DNA of 64,000 bases from the NCBI GenBank assembly GCA_903862935.1, contig CAIOZY010000004.1, forward strand, positions 1 through 64,000, written 5' to 3'. The stretch comes from an uncultured Opitutaceae bacterium. Lineage in GTDB: Bacteria; Verrucomicrobiota; Verrucomicrobiia; Opitutales; Opitutaceae. This document shows, in pieces, positions 36,118-45,245 of this stretch. The position numbers and the translations under genes were made by a program. Each line of letters opens with the position of its first letter. The first letter of the stretch is position 1. The notes beneath the pieces are model-generated. The model searched no databases, had not been told where the DNA came from, and saw only the letters and a program-made list of their open reading frames with translations.

Positions 36118-37737
36118 ATGCGCACCCTGGGATTCTTCCTCGCATTTGCGGGCGCGGCGGCGCTTTCCGCCAGTGAGACCCGGCCCGCCTTTTCCGGCGA
36201 CCGGATCCTCAAACACATCAAGGTCCTCGCTTCCGACGATTTCGAGGGGCGCGGACCCGGGACGGCCGGCGAGGTGAAGTCGGTCGCCTACCTGATCGAC
36301 AACTTCAAGGGCTTCGGCCTCCTGCCCGGAAACCCCGACGGCACGTTCATCCAGGACGTGCCGCTCGTTGGAATCACCTCGCAGACGAAGAGCTCATTTG
36401 CGTTCGCCTCCCAGACCATCAGCCCGGTGTGGATCAACGACTACGTGGCCGTCTCGCACCGCATGGCCCCCCACGTCGAGGTGAAGAGTAGCGACCTAGT
36501 CTTCTGCGGCTACGGGATCGTGGCCCCGGAGTTCGGATGGGACGACTTCAAGGGGGTCGACGTCCGCGGGAAGACCATCGTCGTCCTGGTGAACAACCCG
36601 CCCTTCAAGGGCAACCGCATGTTCTACTGCGGCCGCTGGTCCTACAAGTACGAGCAGGCCTCCGCCCTCGGTGCGGCCGGCTGCCTGATCGTCCACGAGC
36701 CGGGACCGGCCGGGTACCCCTTCGCAGTCATCGCCGCCAGCCAGGCCCGCGAGAACTTCGACCTCGAGGCCGCAGACGGGAACGCTAGCCAGGTTGCGGT
36801 CGAGGGCTGGCTGACCCTCAACGGGGCGAAGACCCTCTTCGCAGCCGCGGGGCTGGACTTCGCCCAGATGAAGGCCGCGGCGCTGAAGAAGGACTTCCGC
36901 CCGGTCCCGATGAACGCCAAGGCCTCCTTCTCGATCGACAACGTCGTGCGCAAGGTCGCCTCCAAGAACGTGGTCGCCAAGCTCGAGGGCTCGAACCCGA
37001 AACTCAAGGACGAGCTCGTCATCTACAGCGCCCACTGGGACCACCTCGGGAAGGACTCCCGCCTGAAGGGCGACCCGGTCTTCCACGGGGCCCTGGACAA
37101 CGCCTCGGGCTGCGCGGCCCTGATTGAGATTGCCCGGGCCTACTCGGAGCTCAAGGGAGCGGACCGGCCCCAGAGGACGATCCTGTTCTTGTCGATCACG
37201 GCCGAGGAGAAGGGCCTGCTGGGGTCGCGCTTCTATGCGACCCACCCCCTCTACCCCCTGACCAAGACCCTGGCCGACATCAATATGGACGGCTTCAACG
37301 TCTACGGCCCGTCCGACGACCTCGAGAGCGTGGGGCTGGGCGCCTCGACCCTGGACGACATCTCGGCCGAGCTTTTGAAGCCGTCGGGCCGCTACCTCGT
37401 CGCCGAACTCCACCCCGAGTGGGGCAGCTACTACCGAAGCGACCACTTCGAGTTCGCCAAGGTCGGCGTCCCGGCCTGCCACCTCGGGGGCGGATGGCAC
37501 TACGTCGGCCACCCCGAGCAGTTCGGCAGGGACCTGGCGAACTCCTACACGATCAACGATTATCACAAGGTGACCGACACCATTAAGCCGTTCTGGAACC
37601 TGGGCGGCGCCGCCCAGGATGCCGCCGTCATCTTCGAATTGGGGCGCCGCGTCGCCGACGGGGACCGCTGGCCCGAGTGGAAGCCGGGCAACGAGTTCAA
37701 GGCCCGGCGGGACGCCATGATGGCTGCGCCCCACTGA
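36118..37737 (+). CDS. Secreted M28-family metallopeptidase with PA domain
   Basis: 539 residues from the ATG at 36118, which begins a signal peptide (MRTLGFFLAFAGAAALSAS). A PA-type insert is seen around residues 130-235 (LVFCGYGIVAPEFGWDDFKGVDVRGKTIVVLVNNP). The di-zinc ligands appear in order: H in YSAHWDHLG, D in HGALDNASG, E-E in ITAEEKGLLGS, D in DINMDG and H in NDYHKVTDT. It should be an aminopeptidase acting outside the cytoplasm. Lying between oppA and oppB, it probably trims peptides for the transporter. Confidence 0.9.
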   Translation: MRTLGFFLAFAGAAALSASETRPAFSGDRILKHIKVLASDDFEGRGPGTAGEVKSVAYLIDNFKGFGLLPGNPDGTFIQDVPLVGITSQTKSSFAFASQTISPVWINDYVAVSHRMAPHVEVKSSDLVFCGYGIVAPEFGWDDFKGVDVRGKTIVVLVNNPPFKGNRMFYCGRWSYKYEQASALGAAGCLIVHEPGPAGYPFAVIAASQARENFDLEAADGNASQVAVEGWLTLNGAKTLFAAAGLDFAQMKAAALKKDFRPVPMNAKASFSIDNVVRKVASKNVVAKLEGSNPKLKDELVIYSAHWDHLGKDSRLKGDPVFHGALDNASGCAALIEIARAYSELKGADRPQRTILFLSITAEEKGLLGSRFYATHPLYPLTKTLADINMDGFNVYGPSDDLESVGLGASTLDDISAELLKPSGRYLVAELHPEWGSYYRSDHFEFAKVGVPACHLGGGWHYVGHPEQFGRDLANSYTINDYHKVTDTIKPFWNLGGAAQDAAVIFELGRRVADGDRWPEWKPGNEFKARRDAMMAAPH

Positions 37738-37741
37738 TCCC

Positions 37742-38716
37742 GTGCTGCGCTTCATAGGCCGCCGCCTCCTGGAGGCCATCCCCGTGATGCTCGTCATCGT
37801 CACGGGGACCTTCTTCATGCAGCGCTTCGTGCCCGGCGGCCCGTTCACGGCGGAGAAGGCGGTGACGCCCGAGGTGATGCATAACCTCGAGGCGTACTAC
37901 CACCTGAACGACCCCCTGTGGAAGCAGTACACCGATTACCTCTGGGACCTGTGCCCCAAGAGGTTCCATCCCGGTGAACTCGCCAAGGGCCTGGACTTCA
38001 AGGCGGCCTTCGGGGTGGATTTCCGCCCGTCGTTCAAGTACCCGAACCGCACCGTCAACGAGATCATCGCCGACAAGCTTCCGGTCTCCCTGGAGCTCGG
38101 GGGCTGGTCGCTGCTCGTGGCCCTGGGGCTCGGGCTACCCCTGGGGATCCTGGCCGCCGTGCGGCGCAACACCTGGGTCGACTACCTGTGCTCGTCGCTT
38201 GCGATGACGGGCATCTGCGTGCCGACCTTCGTTCTGGGCCCGATCCTCGTGCTCGCCTTCGCGATCCACACGGGCTGGTTCAACGCCTCGGGCTGGTACG
38301 GGCCGATCGACCGGGTGCTGCCCTGCCTCACGCTGGGCAACGTCTACGCGGCCTACATCGCCCGCCTCACCCGAGGGGGCCTCCTCGAGGTGCTCAACCA
38401 GGACTACATCCGAACGGCCCGGGCCAAGGGGGCGAGCGAGCTGCGGGTCGTCTTCCGGCACGCGCTGCGCGGGGGCCTGCTTCCGGTCGTGTCGTTCCTG
38501 GGACCAGCGACCGCGGGCATCCTCACCGGCTCCTTCGTGATCGAGACCATCTTCCAGATCCCCGGCCTCGGCCGGGAGTTCGTGAACTCCGCCTTCAACC
38601 GGGACTACACCCTGGTCCTGGGGACGGTGATCCTGTACGCCGCGATGATCATCATCCTGAACCTGGCGGTCGACGTCGTCCAGGTCCTCATGAACCCGCG
38701 GCACAAGTTCGAGTGA
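37742..38716 (+). CDS. oppB: Oligopeptide ABC transporter permease (OppB family)
   Basis: 324 residues from a GTG four bases after the peptidase stop. It begins with the OppB-type FIGRRLLEAIPVMLVIVTGTFFMQRFVPGGPF and has the permease loop motif RTARAKGASELRVVFRHALRGGLLPVV, the EAA segment that docks on the ATPase. About six transmembrane helices are present. A longer periplasmic stretch, about residues 40-100, separates helix 1 from the rest. The stop overlaps the OppC start (GTGA). Confidence 0.9.
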   Translation: MLRFIGRRLLEAIPVMLVIVTGTFFMQRFVPGGPFTAEKAVTPEVMHNLEAYYHLNDPLWKQYTDYLWDLCPKRFHPGELAKGLDFKAAFGVDFRPSFKYPNRTVNEIIADKLPVSLELGGWSLLVALGLGLPLGILAAVRRNTWVDYLCSSLAMTGICVPTFVLGPILVLAFAIHTGWFNASGWYGPIDRVLPCLTLGNVYAAYIARLTRGGLLEVLNQDYIRTARAKGASELRVVFRHALRGGLLPVVSFLGPATAGILTGSFVIETIFQIPGLGREFVNSAFNRDYTLVLGTVILYAAMIIILNLAVDVVQVLMNPRHKFE

Positions 38717-39618
38717 CGATTTTTCCCCCCAGGAATCTCTCCGCCCCCGGTGCCGCGCTCCCCTCCGAGGAGAGCGGGCACTCGCCGTGGAGCGACGCAT
38801 GGGCCCGGCTTCGCAAGAACCGGCTGGCCGTGGCGGGAGGGATCGTGGTCGTTGTCCTCGCCGTCTTGTGCGCCGCCGGCCCCATCTTCTCCCAGTCCTA
38901 CGAGGAGCAGAACCTGGACCTGGGCGCCTCCTCCCCCAGCCTCGCCCACTGGCTGGGAACCGACACCCTGGGCCGCGACCTCCTGGCGCGGGTCCTCTAC
39001 GGCGGCCGGATATCGATCCTTGTCGGGCTTGTCGCCACCGTCGTCGCCCTGGTGATCGGGGTCACCTACGGGGCGGTCGCCGGGTTTGTCGGGGGCAAGG
39101 CCGACACGGTCATGATGCGGGTCGTGGACATCCTCTACGCCCTGCCGTTCACGATCTTCGTCATCTTGCTGATGGTCTTCTTCGGGCGTAACATCTTCCT
39201 CCTGTTCTTCGCCATCGGCGCGGTCGAGTGGCTGACGATGGCCCGGATCGTCCGGGGCCAGGTGCTGTCTATCAAGCGCATGGAGTTCATCGAGGCAGCC
39301 CGGGCCTTAGGCTACGGCCGCAGGCGGATCATCTTCCGCCACATCATCCCGAACATCCTCGGGCCCATCATTGTCTACACGACCCTGACGATCCCCGCCG
39401 TCATGCTTCTGGAGGCCTTCCTGAGCTTCCTCGGCCTCGGGGTGCAGCCGCCGATGAGCTCTTGGGGGGTCCTCATCAAGGACGGGGCCGACAAGATGGA
39501 GGAGTACTGGTGGCTGCTCGTCTTCCCCGGGACGGCCTTCTCCCTGACGCTTTTTTCCCTGAATTTTCTCGGCGACGGGCTCCGGGACGCGTTGGATGTC
39601 AGGGCGTCCAAGGACTGA
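38713..39618 (+). CDS. oppC: Oligopeptide ABC transporter permease (OppC family)
   Basis: 301 residues from a GTG overlapping the oppB stop; the track start at 38188 is a shadow extension. OppC features include RLRKNRLAVAGGIVVVVLAVLCAAGPIF, the HWLGTDTLGRDLLARVLYGGRISILVG motif and the ATPase-docking loop EAARALGYGRRRIIFRHIIPNILGPIIV. No OppD or OppF ATPase gene follows in the window. The next gene encodes a self-contained ABC exporter, so the importer must borrow ATPases from another locus. Confidence 0.9.
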   Translation: MTIFPPRNLSAPGAALPSEESGHSPWSDAWARLRKNRLAVAGGIVVVVLAVLCAAGPIFSQSYEEQNLDLGASSPSLAHWLGTDTLGRDLLARVLYGGRISILVGLVATVVALVIGVTYGAVAGFVGGKADTVMMRVVDILYALPFTIFVILLMVFFGRNIFLLFFAIGAVEWLTMARIVRGQVLSIKRMEFIEAARALGYGRRRIIFRHIIPNILGPIIVYTTLTIPAVMLLEAFLSFLGLGVQPPMSSWGVLIKDGADKMEEYWWLLVFPGTAFSLTLFSLNFLGDGLRDALDVRASKD

Positions 39619-39622
39619 CTGG

Positions 39623-41371
39623 ATGAAGCGCTTCCTCCCCTACTTCAAGTATCTCAGGTCCGTGCGGACCCAGATCTGGGCTGCGGTCGCCTGCGCGCTG
39701 GTGTTCGGCCTGACCAGCGGCGCGAGCCTGCCGATCCTGATCAAGTACGTCTTCCCTCCGATCTTCCCGAGCGCGGCCCACGCGGCGATGCCGTTTTTCC
39801 GGGTGATCCTGATCGCGGCCGCGATCCCGCTCGCCTTCGCGCTGCGGGCCTTCAGCGGGTACCTGAACAGCTACTTCATCCAGGCGGCGGGGGTGCGCAT
39901 CCTCGAGTCGATCCGCGTGGACTACTTCCGCAAGCTCCAGATCCTGCCCCTGTCCTTCGTGCAGGGAAAGTCCAGCGGCGACCTCATCTCCCGGGGAATG
40001 TCCGACACCGGGCAGCTCCAGTCGACCCTGACGGTCCTGGCAAGCGACGGGATCAAGCAGCCGGTGACGCTCCTGGGGGCGGTCGGGGCCCTGGTGCTGC
40101 TCGCCCTGACGACCAAGGGGGTACTCCTTGTCCTCGTCAGCCTAGCGATCGTCCCGCTGTCGGTCTTCCCCGTTCGCTACGTCGGAAAAAAGGTCATCAA
40201 GCGCGCCTACCAGATGCAGTCCCACCTGGGGTCCGTGACCGGGCACTTCGCCGAGAACTTGGCCGCCGCCCGCGAGGTGCGCGCCTTCGGCCTGGAGGAG
40301 CGCGAGATCGGCCGCTTCGCGGTCGCCTGCCGGGCCCTGATCACCTCCCAGATCAAGATCGCCAAGTACGCCCAGGCCCTGACCCCGGCGATCGAGTTCA
40401 TCGCCGCGGCGGGGATCTCGGTCACCTTGGTCTTCGCCTACAAGGCCGGGCTCGACCTGGCGACCTTTGTCGCGATCTGCACGGCCCTGTACATGAGCTA
40501 CGAGCCGATCAAGAAGATCGGCGGGCTCAACAACGAGCTCCAGCGGGGAATCGCCGCCCTGGACCGCCTGGAGTTCGTCCTGCACGCCCCGGTCACGATC
40601 ACCGACCCGGAACATCCGGTCCCGGTCGGCCGCCTGCGCGGCGAGATCTGCTTTGAGAGGGTCGAGTTCGCCTACAACGCCGCGGAGCCGGTCTTGAGGG
40701 ACGTCTCGGTCCGGATCCCCGCCGGGACGGTCTGCGCCCTGGTGGGCCCGAGCGGGGCCGGGAAGACGACCTTCATCAACTTGGTGCCCCGCTTCTACGA
40801 GGTGGGCTCCGGCCGGGTGGCGGTCGACGGGTTGGACCTGCGCTCGCTCAAATTGTCGGACCTGCGGCGCAACATCGCGGTCGTCTCCCAGGACCCGGTG
40901 CTCTTCAACGACACGATCTTCAACAACCTGCTGCTCGGCCGCCCGGAGGCGACTCGGGAGGAGGTCATGGCGGCCGCGGCCGACGCCCACGCCCACGAGT
41001 TCATCCTGTCGTTTCCCAACGGCTACGACACGGTGGTCGGCGAGCGCGGGGTGCTCCTGTCGGGAGGGCAGAAGCAGCGGGTCGCCCTGGCCCGGGCGTT
41101 CCTGCGCAACGCCCCGATCCTCATCCTCGACGAGGCAACCTCGGCCCTGGACTCCCAGAGCGAGCAGTTCATCCAGGAGGCCCTGCGCAAGCTCGTCTCG
41201 GGCAAGACGGTCCTCATCATCGCCCACCGTTTCAGCACGATCCGCGACGCCTCGCTGATCCTCGTCTTCGAGCGCGGCTCGATCGTGGCGCAGGGCACCC
41301 ACGCCGAGTTGTACGCGGCGAGCCCCCTGTACCGCTCGCTCTACGACCGCCAGCACCAGCAGGTGGTCTGA
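39623..41371 (+). CDS. ABC exporter, MsbA-like (fused permease and ATPase)
   Basis: 582 residues from the ATG at 39623. An N-terminal type-1 exporter membrane domain with six helices (residues about 10-310) is followed by the ATPase domain with Walker A GPSGAGKTT, Q-loop VSQDPVLFND, signature LSGGQKQR, Walker B ILILDEATSALD and the H-loop IAHRFST. MsbA-type proteins flip lipid A or other lipid-linked precursors across the inner membrane. The four glycosyltransferase genes directly downstream support a role in lipopolysaccharide or glycolipid export. Confidence 0.87.
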   Translation: MKRFLPYFKYLRSVRTQIWAAVACALVFGLTSGASLPILIKYVFPPIFPSAAHAAMPFFRVILIAAAIPLAFALRAFSGYLNSYFIQAAGVRILESIRVDYFRKLQILPLSFVQGKSSGDLISRGMSDTGQLQSTLTVLASDGIKQPVTLLGAVGALVLLALTTKGVLLVLVSLAIVPLSVFPVRYVGKKVIKRAYQMQSHLGSVTGHFAENLAAAREVRAFGLEEREIGRFAVACRALITSQIKIAKYAQALTPAIEFIAAAGISVTLVFAYKAGLDLATFVAICTALYMSYEPIKKIGGLNNELQRGIAALDRLEFVLHAPVTITDPEHPVPVGRLRGEICFERVEFAYNAAEPVLRDVSVRIPAGTVCALVGPSGAGKTTFINLVPRFYEVGSGRVAVDGLDLRSLKLSDLRRNIAVVSQDPVLFNDTIFNNLLLGRPEATREEVMAAAADAHAHEFILSFPNGYDTVVGERGVLLSGGQKQRVALARAFLRNAPILILDEATSALDSQSEQFIQEALRKLVSGKTVLIIAHRFSTIRDASLILVFERGSIVAQGTHAELYAASPLYRSLYDRQHQQVV

Positions 41372-41422
41372 CCGGCGCACCCTTTCCCGCGACCCGGCGT
41401 CATTTCCTTGGCAGCAGAAGCG

Positions 41423-43441
41423 ATGACTCCCAGGCCCAAGATCAGCGTCCTGATCCCGACTTACAACTACGCCCGGTTCCTGCCGGCGGCGATCGAGTCG
41501 GTCCTAGCCCAGGAGTTCCGCGACTTTGAGCTGCTGATCAGCGACGACGCTTCCACGGACGGCTCGGCGGAGGTGATCCGCTCCTACGCCGCGCGCGACC
41601 CCCGGATCCGGTTCCTCCTCCACGCGGCGAACCTCGGGATGGTCAACAACTGGAACTGGTGCCTGAACGAGGCCCGCGGGGACCTGGTCAAGTACGTCTT
41701 CGGGGACGACGAGCTCCGGTCGCCCCGGGCGCTCGCTCGGATGAGCTCGGCCCTCGACGCAGAGCCCCGCGCGGTGCTGGCCGTCTCCGCCCGCGAGATC
41801 CTCGACGAGGAATCTCGGCCCGTGGGCATCTGGGACGAGCTCGGGACCACGGGCTTCCACCGGGGGTCGGACGTCTTCCTCAGCTGCCTTAAGCGGGACC
41901 GCAACCTCATCGGGGAGCCCTCCGCGGTCCTGTTCCGGCGGGCGGCAGCCGCGCGCGGCTTCGACCCCACCTTCAGGCAGCTGGTCGACCAGGAGATGTG
42001 GTTTCACCTGATGGAAGGCGGCGGCCTCTGGTACGAGCGCGAGCCTCTCTGCGCCTTCCGGCGGCACCCGGCGCAGCAGACGGCCGTCAACCAGTCCAGC
42101 CGGATCGCCTCGGCCGAGTCCCTGCGGATCCTCGCGCGGCACTTCGGGGGGTTCACCGCCCAGGCCGGGGCCGATCCCCGCTCCTTCGCCCTGCGCCGGC
42201 TTCTGTTCCGGTCCCTCTACTACGCGCGCAAGAACTCCCCGGACGGCTTCGGGGCCGCTGCGGCCGAGGCCCGCATCGGGCAGTGGCTGCCCAGGGGATG
42301 GTACCGGGCCCTCCTCGGGCTCCACCGGGTCACCAAGCCCGTCGTGAACCTGCGCCGGAGGGTCACGAGGCCGGCGGGTGGGTACGCCGGCTGGATTCCC
42401 GAGGCCCCCCGGATCCTGGTGATCCGGCGCCGGTACCTGGGGGACATCGTGCTTCTGGGCTCCTTCCTTCGGAACCTCCGGCTGCGCTGGCCGTCGGCCC
42501 GGATCGAGGTCCTGGTCGAGCCGCAGTTCGCCCCGATCCTCGCGCTCAACCCCGACGTCGACGCAACGGTCGCCGTCCCGCACGGGGCCTTCGCGTGGCA
42601 CCGGCTTCTCCACAACCTGAGGGACAGGCGCTTCACGCATGTCTTCAACTTCGACAACACCGAGGGGACGGCCTTCATCACCCGCTTCTGCGCCGCCCCG
42701 GTCCGGATCGGGCTTCATCACGGAGGCTACCGGCTGAAGTTCCGCTGGGCCTACACCCATGCGGTCAACGACCCGAACGAACGCCACGAGTCCCGCCCGT
42801 TCACGGAATACTACCTGTGCGCCCTGGAGGCGGCGGGGGTCGCGGTCGAAACCCGGCAGGTCAGGCTCGTGCCGCGGGAGGACGACCTGGCCGACATGGC
42901 GCGCTTTGTCGGAGCCGGGGGCCGCCCGGTGCTCTTGGTCCACCCCGGCAGCCGCAGCCCCTGGCGGGTCTGGCCGGCCGAGCGATTTGCCGCGGTGTGC
43001 GACCGCGCCCAGGAGGAGCTCGGAGTCCAGGTGGTGATCGTCGGGGGCCCGGCGGACGGCCCGCTGATTGCCGAGATCCGGCGCCTGGCCCGAGCGCACG
43101 TGCTCGCCCTTCCCGAGCCGCCCCCCTTGGGAAAACTCGCCGCGCTCTCCCGCCTGGCGTCGGTCGTCCTCTGCCACGACAGCGGGCCCATGCACGTCGC
43201 CGCGGCGGTGGGAACCCGGGTCGTCGCCCTCTACGGCTCCCAGAACGCGGTCCTGTTCCGGCCGCCGGGCGAGGGGCACACGCTTCTCCAGCCGCCGCTG
43301 CCGTGCCGGGACTGCGTGGCCCCGGATCGGTGCGTGCCGCTCGATTCGTACCGCAACTACTGCGTCCGGCGCATCACGGCCGACGAGGTCTTCTCGGCCG
43401 TCCGGGCTCAATTCGAGGGGGCGGGGGCGGCCCGGGCATGA
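41423..43441 (+). CDS. Two-domain glycosyltransferase: GT2 fused to GT9 (heptosyltransferase-like)
   Basis: 672 residues from the ATG at 41423 (MTPRPKISVLIPTYNYARF); the track uses a TTG five codons upstream. Residues 1-240 form a GT2 (GT-A) domain with LISDDASTDGS, KYVFGDDELRSP and a DQEMW segment. Residues about 325-665 form a GT9 domain of the ADP-heptose:LPS type: ILVIRRRYLGDIVLLGSFLRNLRLRWP, HPGSRSPWRVWPAERFA, CHDSGPMHVAAAVGTRVVALYG. The fusion would add two sugars by one protein, probably in lipopolysaccharide core or other surface glycan synthesis. The stop overlaps the next GT gene (ATGA). Confidence 0.87.
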   Translation: MTPRPKISVLIPTYNYARFLPAAIESVLAQEFRDFELLISDDASTDGSAEVIRSYAARDPRIRFLLHAANLGMVNNWNWCLNEARGDLVKYVFGDDELRSPRALARMSSALDAEPRAVLAVSAREILDEESRPVGIWDELGTTGFHRGSDVFLSCLKRDRNLIGEPSAVLFRRAAAARGFDPTFRQLVDQEMWFHLMEGGGLWYEREPLCAFRRHPAQQTAVNQSSRIASAESLRILARHFGGFTAQAGADPRSFALRRLLFRSLYYARKNSPDGFGAAAAEARIGQWLPRGWYRALLGLHRVTKPVVNLRRRVTRPAGGYAGWIPEAPRILVIRRRYLGDIVLLGSFLRNLRLRWPSARIEVLVEPQFAPILALNPDVDATVAVPHGAFAWHRLLHNLRDRRFTHVFNFDNTEGTAFITRFCAAPVRIGLHHGGYRLKFRWAYTHAVNDPNERHESRPFTEYYLCALEAAGVAVETRQVRLVPREDDLADMARFVGAGGRPVLLVHPGSRSPWRVWPAERFAAVCDRAQEELGVQVVIVGGPADGPLIAEIRRLARAHVLALPEPPPLGKLAALSRLASVVLCHDSGPMHVAAAVGTRVVALYGSQNAVLFRPPGEGHTLLQPPLPCRDCVAPDRCVPLDSYRNYCVRRITADEVFSAVRAQFEGAGAARA

Positions 43442-44322
43442 GCAAGCCCCTGCTCACCTTCGGGATCCCCGCCTACACCCGGCCCGAGCTCCTCGCCGAG
43501 GCCCTGGGCAGCATCGCGGCCCAGTCGGCCCAGGCCGACTGCGAGGTCGTTGTCTGCGACGACGCCCGGAAGGACCGCACGCGCGAGCTGGCGAAGGCCT
43601 TCACCCGGTGGCCGTGCCGCTACCTGCCGAACGAGCCCGCGCTCGGGGCGGTCGGCAACTGGAACCGGTGCCTGAGGGAGGCGCGGGGGACCTGGGTCAC
43701 GGTCCTCCACGAGGACGACGCCCTGTTCCCTGGCTATCTGAAGGCGGTTTTTCCCAGGCTCAGGGACGGGCTAGCCGCCGTGTGCGCCCGCACAGTCCAG
43801 GGCCCCGCATACCCGGCGGGCGGCTCCGCACCCCGGGGCGGGAGCCCCCGGGTCTGGTCCTATCCGCCCCGGCACTTTATCAAGAGCGCGATGAGCCCGT
43901 TTCCGGGAGTTCTCGTCCGCACGGACCTCGCGCTCCGGCTGGGCGGGTTTTCCGAGGCCTGGGGCCCGCTCGCCGACTACGAGTTCTGGTACCGGCTGGC
44001 CTGCGCCGGCCCCGTGGAGGTCGTGCGGGAGGAGGCCGCCTTTTATCGGGTGGCGCCCGGGCAGTGGACCGAGCAGAGTTGGCGGCGAATGCTCCGCCTG
44101 ACCCACCTCTTGCGCCTCCGGATCGCCCGCGAGCAGTTCGGTGGGTCTCCGCGGCTGGGGCGCTGGCTCGCCCGGTTCTTCACCCACCGAAACGCCCTCT
44201 CCTACGCCGCGCGCTTCGGCGGACGCGACGCCGGGCTCGCCCGGGCGCTCTCCCTGGGCAGGATCCCCCTCGCGTGGCTTCCCAGCGGCTGGGTCTGGCA
44301 GGCGCTCAAACGGGAACGCTGA
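43438..44322 (+). CDS. Glycosyltransferase family 2
   Basis: 294 residues starting in an ATGA overlap with the GT2-GT9 gene. The N-terminal GT-A fold shows LLTFGIPAYTRPELLAEALGSI, VVVCDDARKDRTRELA, ALGAVGNWNRCLREARGTWVTVLHEDDALFPG. The DDAR and HEDD elements stand in the usual nucleotide-sugar and metal positions. The C-terminal part with LADYEFWYRLA carries the usual acid/base D/E. It is very probably cotranscribed with its neighbours for surface glycan synthesis; donor and acceptor are unknown. Confidence 0.85.
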   Translation: MSKPLLTFGIPAYTRPELLAEALGSIAAQSAQADCEVVVCDDARKDRTRELAKAFTRWPCRYLPNEPALGAVGNWNRCLREARGTWVTVLHEDDALFPGYLKAVFPRLRDGLAAVCARTVQGPAYPAGGSAPRGGSPRVWSYPPRHFIKSAMSPFPGVLVRTDLALRLGGFSEAWGPLADYEFWYRLACAGPVEVVREEAAFYRVAPGQWTEQSWRRMLRLTHLLRLRIAREQFGGSPRLGRWLARFFTHRNALSYAARFGGRDAGLARALSLGRIPLAWLPSGWVWQALKRER

Positions 44323-45245
44323 TGCAGGTCACGGTAGCCATCCCCACGTACAACCGCTGCGGGTACCTCCGGCAGACCCTCGAGGGCATCGCCCGGCAGG
44401 ACTTTCCCCGGGGGGATTTCGAGGTGATCGTTGTCGACAACAATTCGACGGACGGGACCCGCGAGATGGTCGGCGCGTGGGGGGCGGTCGTCCCGGGACT
44501 TCGCCTGGTAGTCGAGACCAAGCAGGGGCTCGACCACGCGCGCAACCGCGCCGTCGCCGAGGCGGCCGGCGACATCGTCCTATTTGCCGACGACGACATC
44601 CTGGTCGAGCCGGACTGGGTCCGCCAGATGGCCGCCCCGTTCGCGGCGGACGGCCGCGGCACGATCGGGGCCGTGGGCGGCGAAGTGATCCCGGTCTTCC
44701 CTGACGGGCTCCCGTCCTGGGTGTCGGAGTGGCACTCCCCGCTCGGATTCCGGCCCGACGCGGGTCCGCTCGCGCCGGACCAGTCGCCGATGGGCGCCAA
44801 CCTCGCCTTCCGCAGATCGGTCTTCGCCGGGCTGGGCCTTTTCCATACGGAGCTCGACCGGGCGGCCGGGAGCTTCTTCTCGGGCGGCGACGCCGAGATG
44901 GTTCGCCGGGTGCGGGCCGCGGGGCTTCAAGTCTGGTTCGCGCCCGCCGCCGCGGTCCGCCACCAGATGCCGGCCGGCCGGACCACCTTCCGCTACGCCT
45001 GCCGCCACGCCTTCGACTCCGCGCGCTCGCGGGTGATCGACCGGGCCTGCCGGCCGGGGGCGGCGGGGTACCTGCTGACCCGCTTGGGCGCGAACGCGGC
45101 CAAGGCCGCCGGGTTCGGGCTTGCGGCGGCCCTGGGCTTTCTGATTTGCCCCGCGGCTGATTTTCCCAAGAAATCCCTCGTGCGGGCCTGGCGCTCGTGC
45201 GGCTACCTTTACCAGATACCCAGATCGCTATGCCGGAAAACCTGA
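44322..45245 (+). CDS. Glycosyltransferase family 2
   Basis: 307 residues; start and upstream stop overlap by one base (TGATG). GT2 motifs: VTVAIPTYNRCGYLRQTLEGIARQD, EVIVVDNNSTDGT, GLDHARNRAVAEAAGDIVLFADDDILVEPDW, SPMGANLAFRRSVF and SGGDAEMVRRV. A hydrophobic C-terminal segment (GFGLAAALGFLICPA) may help it sit at the membrane. It is part of the glycan cluster; the linkage is unknown. Confidence 0.86.
   Translation: MQVTVAIPTYNRCGYLRQTLEGIARQDFPRGDFEVIVVDNNSTDGTREMVGAWGAVVPGLRLVVETKQGLDHARNRAVAEAAGDIVLFADDDILVEPDWVRQMAAPFAADGRGTIGAVGGEVIPVFPDGLPSWVSEWHSPLGFRPDAGPLAPDQSPMGANLAFRRSVFAGLGLFHTELDRAAGSFFSGGDAEMVRRVRAAGLQVWFAPAAAVRHQMPAGRTTFRYACRHAFDSARSRVIDRACRPGAAGYLLTRLGANAAKAAGFGLAAALGFLICPAADFPKKSLVRAWRSCGYLYQIPRSLCRKT

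Noticed and set aside
41504-43411. 635-residue minus-strand ORF opposite the GT2-GT9 gene
   Set aside because: It is a shadow of a well-supported glycosyltransferase; the translated sequence is proline/arginine-rich and unlike any enzyme.
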